A stretch of DNA of 64,000 nucleotides, from assembly GCA_016223245.1 (NCBI GenBank), contig JACRPL010000008.1:58075-122074 (forward strand), in the 5' to 3' direction. Position 1 is the stretch's first letter; each line of letters starts with the position of its first letter. Both the position numbers and the translations under genes were made by a program. Of the stretch, positions 16,746-25,404 are shown piece after piece. This stretch comes from Candidatus Saganbacteria bacterium. Its GTDB lineage: Bacteria; Margulisbacteria; WOR-1; XYC2-FULL-46-14; XYC2-FULL-37-10. The notes under the pieces are model-generated. The model ran no database searches and had not been told where the DNA came from. It was given only the letters and a program-made list of their open reading frames with translations.

Positions 16746-18722
16746 ATGTCCAAATTCAAATTGGTTTCAAACTTTAAACCCGCGGGCGACCAGCCAAATG
16801 CCATCAAAAGTTTGGCAAAAGGCCTGGATGCCGGGAATGAATTCCAAACGCTTCTTGGGGTGACCGGATCCGGTAAGACATTCACGATGGCCAATATAAT
16901 AGAAAAGACCCAGCGGCCGGCTCTCGTAATATCCCACAATAAAACCTTGGCCGCGCAATTGTGCCAGGAATTTCGTTCCTATTTCCCCGAAAATGCCGTT
17001 GAATATTTTGTTTCGTATTACGATTACTACCAGCCCGAAGCTTATCTTCCGTCAACTGACACATATATAGAAAAAGAATCAACAATCAACCAAGAGATTG
17101 ATCGGCTAAGGCACTCTGCAACAATGGCGCTTCTCTCTCGGCGCGATGTGATAGTTGTCGCGTCTGTTTCCTGCATCTACTCACTTGGCGCCCCAGAGAA
17201 TTATCTAAAAGCCATGGTGCCTCTAAAAGTTGGCGCGCGGCTTAACCGCGATGATGTTCTTTCAAAACTTGTGGCCATGAAATACGAGAGGAATGATTAT
17301 GAATTGAATCGCGGGAAATTTCGGGTTAGAGGCGAATCAATTGAGATCCAGCCGTCTTACGAAAAGCATCTATTAAGAGTTGAGCTTGACGAGGGTGATG
17401 TAATAAAAAAAATAACCGAAGTTGATCCAACATCGCAAAAAACAATCAAAGAATTGGAGTTTGCCGGCATTTATCCTGCGACCCACTTTGTAACGTTCCA
17501 GGACAAATTGGAAGCGGCCCTGCAATCGATTAAAAAAGAGCTCGAATTGCGGTTGGCGGAACTTAAAAAACAAAACAAGCTTTTGGAAGCGCAAAGGCTA
17601 GAACAGAGGACAAAATACGATATTGAAATGATAAGAGAGGTGGGGTATTGTTCCGGGGTTGAAAATTATTCAAGGCATATGGAAGGGCGGCCGGCGGGGA
17701 CCCATCCGTCGACTTTGATCGATTATTTCCCGAAAGATTATCTTATGTTTATTGACGAGTCGCATGTTACCCTCCCGCAGATACGGGGAATGTATTTTGG
17801 CGACAAGTCGCGAAAAGATTCGCTTATAAATTTTGGGTTCCGCCTTCCTTCGGCATATGATAATCGTCCCTTGAAATTCGAAGAATTCGAAAAAAAACTT
17901 AATCAGGTCGTTTGCGTGTCTGCAACTCCAGCCAAATGGGAGCTTGAGAGAAGCAAAAATGTCGTGGAACAGTTAATTCGTCCAACCGGGCTCATCGATC
18001 CGGAAGTTGTGGTCAGGTCGTCAAAAAATCAGATCGATGACCTTGAAAAAGAGATAAACAAGAGAGTGGGTAAGAATGAAAGAGTTTTAGTTACAACTCT
18101 TACAAAACGCATGGCCGAGGACCTTGCGGAATACTTGGATGAAAAAGGGATCAAAGTCAGATATCTGCATTCGGATGTAGAAACTTTGGACAGAATAGAG
18201 ATCCTCCGAGAATTAAGACTTGGGAAATTCGATGTGCTTGTTGGCATTAATCTGCTTAGGGAGGGATTGGATCTTCCCGAAGTTTCGCTTGTTGCGATTC
18301 TTGATGCCGACAAAGAAGGGTTCCTCCGAGCCGAAACTTCTCTTATCCAAACGATAGGGCGGGCCGCCAGGAATGTTAACGGTTTGGTTATCCTTTATGC
18401 GGAAAAAATGACTGAATCAATGAGAAAAGCATTAGGTGAAACGAACCGCAGAAGAAAAATTCAGCTTGCTTACAACAAGAAAAATCATATTACGCCTAAG
18501 ACGATCGTTAAAGAGATCGCGGATATATCGGATAGGATAAAAGATTCGAAACTGGACGAAGTGAAACAAATAAAATCTTTTGTGCCGCCGGAAGAAGTCC
18601 CCGATCTTATAAAACATCTAACAGATGAAATGGAGATAGCGTCAACCGCTTTGGAATTCGAACGCGCGGCGGAGATCAGGGACAAGATAAAAGAGATAAA
18701 GAAGGCATTTTCTATAAAGTAA
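16746..18722 (+). CDS. uvrB: UvrABC system protein B
   Basis: DNA damage-verification helicase of nucleotide excision repair; loads onto lesions with UvrA and recruits UvrC. 658 residues, usual length. Walker [13 protein letters not shown] (~39-50), the beta-hairpin region [32 protein letters not shown] (Walker B), helicase motif [26 protein letters not shown], and a C-terminal UVR motif ([17 protein letters not shown]) for UvrC contact. Predicted leaderless. uvrA is also in the window (52075), not linked. Confidence 0.98.
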   Translation: MSKFKLVSNFKPAGDQPNAIKSLAKGLDAGNEFQTLLGVTGSGKTFTMANIIEKTQRPALVISHNKTLAAQLCQEFRSYFPENAVEYFVSYYDYYQPEAYLPSTDTYIEKESTINQEIDRLRHSATMALLSRRDVIVVASVSCIYSLGAPENYLKAMVPLKVGARLNRDDVLSKLVAMKYERNDYELNRGKFRVRGESIEIQPSYEKHLLRVELDEGDVIKKITEVDPTSQKTIKELEFAGIYPATHFVTFQDKLEAALQSIKKELELRLAELKKQNKLLEAQRLEQRTKYDIEMIREVGYCSGVENYSRHMEGRPAGTHPSTLIDYFPKDYLMFIDESHVTLPQIRGMYFGDKSRKDSLINFGFRLPSAYDNRPLKFEEFEKKLNQVVCVSATPAKWELERSKNVVEQLIRPTGLIDPEVVVRSSKNQIDDLEKEINKRVGKNERVLVTTLTKRMAEDLAEYLDEKGIKVRYLHSDVETLDRIEILRELRLGKFDVLVGINLLREGLDLPEVSLVAILDADKEGFLRAETSLIQTIGRAARNVNGLVILYAEKMTESMRKALGETNRRRKIQLAYNKKNHITPKTIVKEIADISDRIKDSKLDEVKQIKSFVPPEEVPDLIKHLTDEMEIASTALEFERAAEIRDKIKEIKKAFSIK

Positions 18723-18780
18723 ATTTTATGCTAGAATAAAACAATAATTTTGAAGTTTGAATCTAATTTGGAGGCGGAGG

Positions 18781-19665
18781 ATGATTGATTTCGGAAAAGT
18801 AATAACAGCAATGGTAACCCCATTCAAAGAAGATATGTCGGTCAATTATGATCTGGCTGCGAAATTGGCTGTTCATTTATCTGAAAATGGCTCCGATTCT
18901 CTTGTTATCCACGGGACAACCGGCGAATCGCCAACTTTAAGCCACGAAGAAGAATATGAGCTCTACCGAGCAGTTAAAAAAGCCGTTTCTCCTAAATGCA
19001 AGATCATTGCGGGGACCGGATCCAATTCAACCGCCACAACCATCAAATCAACAATCGAAGCCGAGAAAATAGGCGTTGACGGGATCATGGTCGTCGTACC
19101 TTATTATAATAAGCCGTCGCAAGAAGGGATGTATGAGCATTTCAAAGCCGCGGCGAACTGCACGAAATTGCCATTGATAATTTACAATATCCCGGGTCGC
19201 TGTGTTGTGAATATGCTGCCGGAAACAGTTGCGAGAATCGCCAAAGAATTCAAAAATATCATTGGGCTCAAAGATGCCGCGGGGAACATCGAGCAGACCA
19301 AGAAAACTATCGAATTAGCGCCAAAAGGCTTCATCCTATGGTCGGGCGACGATAATATGACCTTGCCAATGATGAAAGCCGGGGCAGTTGGCGTAATATC
19401 TGTTGCGTCGCATATCGTGGGGAACGAAATAGCCCAAATGGTTTCAGCGTTTAATTCCGGCAATACAAAAAAGGCGCAAGAAATACATGATAAGCTTTTA
19501 CCCATATTTAAAATATTGTTCATAGCGCCTAACCCGACTTGCGTTAAAGCCGCATTGGAAATGGTTGGACTAAAAGTCGGAAAACCTCGTTTGCCTTTGA
19601 TCGAGGCTGATCAAAATGAAAAAGAGCAGGTCAGGAAAGTCCTGAAAAGTCTGGGTAAAATATAG
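18781..19665 (+). CDS. dapA: 4-hydroxy-tetrahydrodipicolinate synthase
   Basis: Condenses pyruvate with aspartate semialdehyde, the first committed step to diaminopimelate and lysine. 294 residues from the ATG at 18781; a TTG at 18757 is ignored because GGAGGCGGAGG directly before 18781 is an obvious Shine-Dalgarno. Family motifs: GTTGESPTLSHEEE, YYNKPSQEG, the catalytic Tyr in YNIPGRC and the Schiff-base Lys in IIGLKDAAG. No lysine riboswitch is seen in the short upstream region. Followed after 2 nt by queH, so probably co-transcribed. Confidence 0.96.
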   Translation: MIDFGKVITAMVTPFKEDMSVNYDLAAKLAVHLSENGSDSLVIHGTTGESPTLSHEEEYELYRAVKKAVSPKCKIIAGTGSNSTATTIKSTIEAEKIGVDGIMVVVPYYNKPSQEGMYEHFKAAANCTKLPLIIYNIPGRCVVNMLPETVARIAKEFKNIIGLKDAAGNIEQTKKTIELAPKGFILWSGDDNMTLPMMKAGAVGVISVASHIVGNEIAQMVSAFNSGNTKKAQEIHDKLLPIFKILFIAPNPTCVKAALEMVGLKVGKPRLPLIEADQNEKEQVRKVLKSLGKI

Positions 19666-19667
19666 TT

Positions 19668-20174
19668 ATGAAGAAAGTCTTATTGCATGCATGCTGCGCT
19701 CCATGCGCGACACAGGTATTGTCTGAGCTCAATGAGGAGCATTTCGATTTGACGGGATTTTTTTATAACCCGAATATCTTCCCTGCCGAAGAGTATGGAA
19801 AAAGAAAATCAAGCATGGAAGAATATTGCAGGATCGTAAACCTCCCGATGGTTTATATCGAGAACGACTTGGAGCACAGGTCCGGGGATTGCCCTTTTTG
19901 CTATGAGACAAGGCTTTTGCGCACGGCACAGTACGCCAAAGGCAACGGATTTGAGGCATTTACTACCACGCTTCTCATAAGCCCTTACCAGAACCACGAA
20001 TTGATAAAAAAGATAGGGTTCCAGATAGAGGAAGAGTTCGGGATCATTTTCGCCTACCGGGATTTCAGGCCCGGCCACCATGCCGGCCGCGCCAAATCAA
20101 GAGAATATAACCTTTACCGCCAGAAATACTGCGGTTGCGCATCAAGCCTCAAAACACAGGAGGTAAAAAAATGA
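19668..20174 (+). CDS. queH: Epoxyqueuosine reductase QueH
   Basis: Non-B12 enzyme that reduces epoxyqueuosine to queuosine in tRNA, binding an iron-sulfur cluster. 168 residues with the conserved Cys set: CCAPC near the N-terminus (~9-13), CPFC (~65-68), YRQKYCGCASS at the C-terminus; also FYNPNIFP and TTLLISPYQNHE. A second queuosine gene, queE, is at 46426. Lies between dapA and the TIM-barrel-like gene, overlapping the latter by 4 nt. Confidence 0.94.
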   Translation: MKKVLLHACCAPCATQVLSELNEEHFDLTGFFYNPNIFPAEEYGKRKSSMEEYCRIVNLPMVYIENDLEHRSGDCPFCYETRLLRTAQYAKGNGFEAFTTTLLISPYQNHELIKKIGFQIEEEFGIIFAYRDFRPGHHAGRAKSREYNLYRQKYCGCASSLKTQEVKK

Positions 20175-20803
20175 GCAAGCTCTTGAAATATTTATCCGAA
20201 AAGCCGTTGACCCTTATCGTAAATATCCCGGAAAATAATATCGAAATGGCGAATGCCGCAGTCCAATCGGGCGCCGATGTCCTGGTGCTCAACCAAGGGT
20301 ATGACGAGGAAAAAATATTAAAAGCCTCGTCTGTCCCTGTAGGGCTCGATGTGAATGACGCCGAAATTAAAGAGATCGAAAAACTCCTCGATTTGAAGTT
20401 TGATTTCATAAATTTCCACCATCAGGCGCTCGACCAATATATAAAACTTAAGAAGGCAAAAATAATCGCTCTCGATGAAAATTATACTTTGGACAATTTA
20501 ATGCAGCTCTCCGATAAAAAGATCGAAGCGATCGACGCGGCGATAATCCCCATAAGCCAGTCGATAAAAGACCTCATGGTCGGCGATCTCCAGAATTATA
20601 TTGCAATTGCCTTATCCTCAAACATCCCCGTCATCATTCCGACCCAGAGGAGCATCAAGCCGTCTGAAGTCCCGATCATTTGGGATACTGGAGCCAAAGG
20701 ATTGCTCCTGACAAAGACCGTTATTGGTGAAACCGCGGAATCGATCTACAAGGCCGTAAAAGAATATCGAAATGCGGTCGATGACATCGACACCGAAGCG
20801 TAA
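20171..20803 (+). CDS. Putative TIM-barrel protein of unknown function
   Basis: 210 residues from the ATG at 20171 (AGGAGGTAAAAAA before it; the ATGA overlap with queH decides the start over 20135). Repeating beta-alpha pattern: LTLIVNIP, ADVLVLNQG, VPVGLDVND, FDFINFH, AKIIALD, AAIIPIS, IPVIIPTQ, GAKGLLLTKTVIG. This is typical of a phosphate-binding (beta/alpha) barrel of the ThiE/NanE/Trp-synthesis type, but no catalytic motif allows a choice. The coupling to queH may be incidental. Confidence 0.6.
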   Translation: MSKLLKYLSEKPLTLIVNIPENNIEMANAAVQSGADVLVLNQGYDEEKILKASSVPVGLDVNDAEIKEIEKLLDLKFDFINFHHQALDQYIKLKKAKIIALDENYTLDNLMQLSDKKIEAIDAAIIPISQSIKDLMVGDLQNYIAIALSSNIPVIIPTQRSIKPSEVPIIWDTGAKGLLLTKTVIGETAESIYKAVKEYRNAVDDIDTEA

Positions 20804-20809
20804 ATCCCA

Positions 20810-21571
20810 ATGACCAAATCCCAAATCCCAATTATTGTATTAATTATACTTCTGCTAACAGCTTCAAGTGCATTTGCTTTCTCGTTTGTTGTGTTTGGCG
20901 ACAATAGGGACGGTGATGCGGTTTATAAAAAGATACTCGATAAGGTCAATTCAGATAAAACCATTACTTTTTCGGTAAATACCGGCGATTTTGTCGCCCG
21001 CGGCCAGGAAAGCGAGTACATCAAATACCAAAAAATGATCAAAAAAAGCAAGATACCGATCTATCATGTAATGGGCAACCATGACGGCGTGTTTGGCGGG
21101 TGGAAATTCTACAAAAAATATTTCGGGTCCGATTATTATTCTTTCGATCACGAAAACAGCCATTTTGTCGTGTTAAACAATGCTTTTAAGAGCAGTTTTG
21201 ACGCGAAGCAGTATAATTGGCTTATTTCCGACCTTAAAAAAAATAAACGGCAGCATACTTTTGTTTTTTTCCATAAGCCGACTTTCGATGTTTCGGGGTT
21301 TTACGGCGATTATGTAATGAGCGACAGGCAAGCGAGCGAAACCATGATGGCGCTTTTTAAAAAATATAAGGTTGAATATGTTTTTACCGGACACGTACAT
21401 GGATACGCGCGAGCAGAAAGAGAAGGGATAATATACACAATAACCGGAGGGGGAGGGGCTCCGCTTTATCTTCCAAAAAATGCCGGAGGCTTTTATCATT
21501 ATGTGAAAGTAACGGTTGAAGATGATAAGATCGCAGATGAGGTTGTGAGAATTAATGACGAAAGCAATTAA
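20810..21571 (+). CDS. Exported metallophosphoesterase (calcineurin-like)
   Basis: 253 residues. Signal peptide (IPIIVLIILLLTASSAFA). All metal-binding motifs are intact: FGDNRDG (D31), NTGDF (D60), MGNHDG (N90, H91), FFHKP (H155) and TGHVHGYAR (H195, H197). Hydrolyses a phosphoester outside the cytoplasm; substrate unknown. The residue order matches the degenerate domain of the protein at 8617-11226, so it serves as a local reference. The start region carries a short CCCAAAT repeat. Overlaps the next gene by 17 nt. Confidence 0.88.
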   Translation: MTKSQIPIIVLIILLLTASSAFAFSFVVFGDNRDGDAVYKKILDKVNSDKTITFSVNTGDFVARGQESEYIKYQKMIKKSKIPIYHVMGNHDGVFGGWKFYKKYFGSDYYSFDHENSHFVVLNNAFKSSFDAKQYNWLISDLKKNKRQHTFVFFHKPTFDVSGFYGDYVMSDRQASETMMALFKKYKVEYVFTGHVHGYARAEREGIIYTITGGGGAPLYLPKNAGGFYHYVKVTVEDDKIADEVVRINDESN

Positions 21572-22124
21572 AGAAAGAAATAGGATAACTCTCGCGGCGA
21601 TAGAGCTCGCGCGCGACAAAAATTTCCACAATATCCCGCACAATGAAAGGATGCATCTCATATCCGAAGTGCTTGCTTTGGGGGAAAATATAGCAAACGG
21701 CATTTCAAAAGAGTTTGGCACCTCTGATCCACGAAAGATCGCAGACCTGATGGGCGTTAAGATATCGGGCGACGAGGCGGGCAACCTAAAGAAAAGCGAA
21801 TACCGGAAGAAAGAGAAGCAGATCGTAATTTTCCACGATACTTTGCGGCGCATCACATCGGAAATTACCGTTCCGGAGCTTTCCGACCGGATATTAAGGT
21901 GCCTTATCGCGCACGAGCTTTTCCATCACATCGAAGAAGTCAAAGTGGGATCTATCTATAAACGGTTCAAATTCAAAGGCAAATTATGGTTTAATTATTA
22001 TATCAAGGGGCTGTCAGACGTAGCCGCGCAAGCGTTCACGCAAAAATTATTGGGGCTTGAATTTTCTCCGCTGGTATTTGACTATTTAACGTATATAATG
22101 TTCACATCGGATTTTAAGAACTAA
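21555..22124 (+). CDS. Putative ImmA/IrrE-like zinc metallopeptidase
   Basis: 189 residues, cytoplasmic by sequence (no signal peptide). HELFHH (H120-E121-x-x-H124) inside CLIAHELFHHIEEVK is a zincin motif. About 30 residues later SDVAAQAFTQKLLGL matches the place of the third ligand in ImmA/IrrE (M78-like) proteins (ExxAxxFAxxLL), but with Asp in place of Glu. No helix-turn-helix is seen. ImmA-type proteases cut repressors in mobile elements or stress responses; a partner repressor is not visible here. The gene overlaps the phosphoesterase gene by 17 nt. Confidence 0.55.
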   Translation: MTKAIKERNRITLAAIELARDKNFHNIPHNERMHLISEVLALGENIANGISKEFGTSDPRKIADLMGVKISGDEAGNLKKSEYRKKEKQIVIFHDTLRRITSEITVPELSDRILRCLIAHELFHHIEEVKVGSIYKRFKFKGKLWFNYYIKGLSDVAAQAFTQKLLGLEFSPLVFDYLTYIMFTSDFKN

Positions 22125-22136
22125 TAGGGGGGTAAT

Positions 22137-23360
22137 ATGAAAAAAATTATCTTAAGTTTCTTTGTTGCTGTGTCCCTATGTCTCTTTGTTGCTATGGCCC
22201 TATGTTCCATTTCCTTTGCGTTGGATTTGCCGTCCGATAGCGGATCATCTCTGCTAAATACTGTTTCACAGGTGTCGAATCTATCGACTGCGGCAACAAC
22301 TAAGCCAAGTTATAAGCTCGGCGGAATAAGTATTGCGTATGTAAAAGTTGGGGCGGATTCCGTCGGTGTTCTAACTTGGCATCCTGACCTAAAATTCGGC
22401 CCATGGGGTGCGGGGCTTGATGTGAATATGTCTTTGGGGGATAAATATGTCACGGGATACGAAGGGATCGTTGTGCGTTATGCCGAATATGACGATTCAA
22501 GCCGAGGTTTGAGATATGGGATACTGGACGGAATAACTTGGGGGCATGGGCTGCTTTTGAAAAATTATACGACAAAAATCATCGGCCCTGTTATCGTAAG
22601 TGATAACCAGTTAGGTTTTAAAGGATATTATAGTTTCGATAAGTTCACAGTCCGAGGATTGACTACGCATACAAATATTATAGGCGCTAGAGTTGAAGAA
22701 AAAATTAATCCGATGCTCACTTTGGGACAGCATTATGTTGCGGATAACGGCGGGACAAATGGAAGGCCTGCTATCGCGGGATTGGGCGCTGATGCTTCCG
22801 TCCCCCTGCCTCTTAATTTTGAAGCATACGCCGAAGCCGCGCAGATCGTAAATCATGGATCGGGAATTGGCGCGGGGTTAACTTGGGCGTATGACATTAT
22901 GGCGGCCAAAGCGTCTTTTAATGCTCAATACAGGACTTTCGATAAAGGATTTATCCCTTCACTTTTTAGTTCCGATTACGAAACGAACCCAAAGAGCTTG
23001 GCATCAGCCGAAGCTTCGGGCAATTCCAAAAACGGGTATTTGGTCGAGCTTGGGATCGATGCTCTTGGGTTAGCCCAATTAAATGCGGCATTTGAAAGCT
23101 ATGTCGGATCTAACCAATCTTTCGGCGCGACACTTGCCGCAAAAGTCAGCGAGCAAGTATCTTTCACCGGATATTACAAACAGCCGTCTTTTATTAATTT
23201 CAGCTCTCTTTCATACGAGCAAGGCGCCATCATGGGCGGAAAACTTGCGTATAAGGTCAATCCATACACAACGCTAATAACTAATTTCAAGAGAGCCTAC
23301 AATCCTGCAACAGGGCAGGTACAGAGCGACCAATATTACGAAATGCAGTTCAATTTGTGA
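22137..23360 (+). CDS. Predicted outer-membrane beta-barrel protein
   Basis: 407 residues; signal peptide (FFVAVSLCLFVAMALCSISFA) encoded by a CTATGTC-type imperfect repeat. The mature part is beta-strand-rich with aromatic girdle-like alternation (GILDGITWGHGLLLKNY, MLTLGQHYVA, AKVSEQVSFTGYYKQ) and ends in YYEMQFNL, a typical C-terminal barrel strand with terminal aromatic/hydrophobic residues. Likely porin or channel; no specific family. GGGGGTAAT before the ATG serves as Shine-Dalgarno. Confidence 0.65.
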   Translation: MKKIILSFFVAVSLCLFVAMALCSISFALDLPSDSGSSLLNTVSQVSNLSTAATTKPSYKLGGISIAYVKVGADSVGVLTWHPDLKFGPWGAGLDVNMSLGDKYVTGYEGIVVRYAEYDDSSRGLRYGILDGITWGHGLLLKNYTTKIIGPVIVSDNQLGFKGYYSFDKFTVRGLTTHTNIIGARVEEKINPMLTLGQHYVADNGGTNGRPAIAGLGADASVPLPLNFEAYAEAAQIVNHGSGIGAGLTWAYDIMAAKASFNAQYRTFDKGFIPSLFSSDYETNPKSLASAEASGNSKNGYLVELGIDALGLAQLNAAFESYVGSNQSFGATLAAKVSEQVSFTGYYKQPSFINFSSLSYEQGAIMGGKLAYKVNPYTTLITNFKRAYNPATGQVQSDQYYEMQFNL

Positions 23361-23366
23361 TATAAT
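23361..23366 (+). promoter_or_regulatory. -10 box of the PHP gene
   Basis: TATAAT just after the stop of the barrel gene, 9 nt before the PHP ATG at 23376; no Shine-Dalgarno. Confidence 0.5.
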
Positions 23367-23375
23367 TTATGATAT

Positions 23376-24191
23376 ATGTCTGCAGACCTGCACATCCACA
23401 GCAACCTTTCGGACGGTACAAATTCGCCAGAAGAAGTAGTTGACCTGGCAAAGATTGCCGGCCTTACAAAGATCGCCCTGACTGATCACGATACCGTAAT
23501 GGGGATTAAACGGGCGCAAAAAGCAGGCATCGGGATAGGCGTTGACGTAATACCCGGTATCGAGTTCACAACTGAAGCTAATAACACCGAAGTCCACATA
23601 TTAGGTTATTTTTTTGATCCAAAAAACACAAAACTTTTAGAAATATTAGAGAAGATACAAGCGGGCCGGGTGGATCGCATACATAAAATAGTTAAAAAAC
23701 TGAATGAGCTTGGCGTTTCAATAACGGCCGACGATGTTTTTAGATTTTCAAACAAAGGAGCTCCGGGGCGGCCTCATGTGGCAAGAGCAATGATCGAAAA
23801 AGGATATGTTTCAAGTTTTAAGGAAGCTTTTAACAAATATATTGATTTCCGCGGCCCGGCGTATGTAAGCCATTATAAATTATCGCCTGAAGAAGCGATA
23901 AAATTAATAAGGCAAATAAATGGAGCGCCGGTTTTTGCGCATCCCGCAGTCTCGAATTGCGACAATTATATTCCTGATCTTATAAGTGCAGGGCTTTTAG
24001 GCCTTGAAGCATTTTACTCCGGGCATAATTCATCGCAAACTGAAAAATATAAAAATATCGCGCATAAATATAATTTAGTTATGACCGGAGGTACCGATTT
24101 TCACGGCGACAATTCCGGCCGTGAAATAAAATTAGGCGATATTTCAATTCCCGACGACATGGTCGACAAATTAAAAGAGGCAATATCTTGA
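23376..24191 (+). CDS. PHP-domain phosphoesterase (RNase AM/YciV-like)
   Basis: 271 residues. PHP motifs: DLHIHSNLSDG (metal-binding HxH, near N-terminus), LTDHDT, PGIEFTT, HILGYFFD, GRPHVARAMI, and GTDFHGD near the C-terminus. This order and length fit the nucleoside-3',5'-bisphosphate phosphatase / 5'-3' exoribonuclease group (YciV/RNase AM), which trims RNA ends or recycles pAp. Metal dependent, cytoplasmic. Overlaps alr by 4 nt. Confidence 0.85.
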   Translation: MSADLHIHSNLSDGTNSPEEVVDLAKIAGLTKIALTDHDTVMGIKRAQKAGIGIGVDVIPGIEFTTEANNTEVHILGYFFDPKNTKLLEILEKIQAGRVDRIHKIVKKLNELGVSITADDVFRFSNKGAPGRPHVARAMIEKGYVSSFKEAFNKYIDFRGPAYVSHYKLSPEEAIKLIRQINGAPVFAHPAVSNCDNYIPDLISAGLLGLEAFYSGHNSSQTEKYKNIAHKYNLVMTGGTDFHGDNSGREIKLGDISIPDDMVDKLKEAIS

Positions 24192-25279
24192 ATACATTCG
24201 CCGAAATAAGCCTTGAGGCGGTCAAACATAATATAAAAGAAGTTAAAAATCTTTTGTCCCCGAGCACTCGCTTTATGGCTGTTGTTAAAGCGAATGCTTA
24301 TGGGCATGGATCGATCGCAGTTTCCCGTGCCGCGGCAGAAGCCGGCGCCGATCATCTAGCAGTTGCTAATTTGAAAGAAGCCCTCGAACTGCGGGAAGCC
24401 GGGACACAGCTTCCAATTTTAATTTTGACCGAATCCCCGACATCGGTCATGGATGAGATCGTGGAGCACCGTTTAACGCAGACTGTATATTCATATTCCG
24501 AAGCAAAAGCGCTCTCTGATGAAGCCGTAAAGCGCGGGAGAAAAGTTCCGGTCCACATCAAAATGGATACAGGCATGGGCCGCGTCGGCGTCCAGCCATC
24601 AGAGGTTATCGCGCTTTACAATAAAATCATATCTCTCCCTAATTTGATCGTAGAAGGCATTTTTACTCATTTTGCGAAGGCCGAAGAGCATGGAGATTCG
24701 TACACAAAACAGCAATTTGAAAAATTCCAGTCGATAATTGCCCGGCTTGAAGTCGTTAAGATAAAACACGCGGCAAATTCCGCGGCGACCCTTTTCCATC
24801 CAGAAACCCATCTTGACATGGTGCGGATAGGCCTTATGATATATGGGATATACCCGGCAGGCGGAGCCCACAGGTCAATTGCTTTGAGGCCGGCGCTTTC
24901 ATTTAAAACAAGAGTAGTTTATTTAAAGAGAGTCCCGCGCGAAACCTCTCTCTCTTACGGCGGGACATATGTTACAAGCGGTGAAACAACTATTGCGACA
25001 CTGCCTGTCGGTTATGCTGATGGATACAGCAGGAGATTGAGCAACAGAAGCCAAGTCCTTATTAAAGGAAAGCGTTTCCCAGTTGTCGGCCGCATAAGCA
25101 TGGATATGACGCTCGTTGATATCGGGGACGCAAAGATTGATGTTGGCGATGAAGCTATGCTTATAGGGACGCAAGGAATGGAGACTATTTCTGTTGATGA
25201 GATAGCTAGGCTTGAAGATACCGTGAGCTATGAGATAATTTGCGGGATAGGGAAAAGGGTCCAGAGGATTTATAAATAA
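24188..25279 (+). CDS. alr: Alanine racemase
   Basis: PLP enzyme making D-alanine for peptidoglycan. 363 residues. PLP Lys in MAVVKANAYGHG (~36), DTGMGRVGV, TFAKAE-like HFAKAEE, the second catalytic Tyr in LSYGGTYVT (~260), VGYADGYSR and GRISMDMTLVD. The start is a TTG overlapping the PHP stop (TTGA). The stop codon touches the 5' arm of a large hairpin. Confidence 0.96.
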   Translation: MNTFAEISLEAVKHNIKEVKNLLSPSTRFMAVVKANAYGHGSIAVSRAAAEAGADHLAVANLKEALELREAGTQLPILILTESPTSVMDEIVEHRLTQTVYSYSEAKALSDEAVKRGRKVPVHIKMDTGMGRVGVQPSEVIALYNKIISLPNLIVEGIFTHFAKAEEHGDSYTKQQFEKFQSIIARLEVVKIKHAANSAATLFHPETHLDMVRIGLMIYGIYPAGGAHRSIALRPALSFKTRVVYLKRVPRETSLSYGGTYVTSGETTIATLPVGYADGYSRRLSNRSQVLIKGKRFPVVGRISMDMTLVDIGDAKIDVGDEAMLIGTQGMETISVDEIARLEDTVSYEIICGIGKRVQRIYK

Positions 25280-25390
25280 AAATTAACCAGCGACTAAATC
25301 CCGATGTGGGAATCGGGACAAGCGTCGCGGTTAATTTTTGAGGAACCGCGAGCCGTGCCTACCGGCAGGCAGGGTTTACTCGCAGGTTCC
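25278..25390 (+). other. Two tandem hairpins between alr and dnaX
   Basis: Hairpin A (25278-25339): AAAAATTAACC pairs with GGTTAATTTTT, enclosing GCGAC/GTCGC and CCCGAT/ATCGGG; its T-run end makes it terminator-like. Hairpin B (25342-25390): GGAACCGCGAG pairs with CTCGCAGGTTCC around a smaller CCTACCGGCAGG palindrome, ending 14 nt before the dnaX ATG. A leader RNA, a terminator followed by a repeat element, or both. No SRP RNA core was found although that RNA precedes dnaX in Bacillus. Confidence 0.6.
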
Positions 25391-25404
25391 GAACTGGAGA
25401 GAAA

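Noticed and set aside
18757..18780. Upstream TTG start for dapA
   Set aside because: The codons would cover the clear Shine-Dalgarno GGAGGCGGAGG of the ATG at 18781.
18723..18780. Lysine riboswitch upstream of dapA
   Set aside because: Only 58 nt between uvrB and dapA, too short for the ~170-nt lysine aptamer.
25265..25404. Possible SRP RNA upstream of dnaX (as in Bacillus)
   Set aside because: The conserved domain IV loop sequences are absent; the region folds into two simple hairpins.
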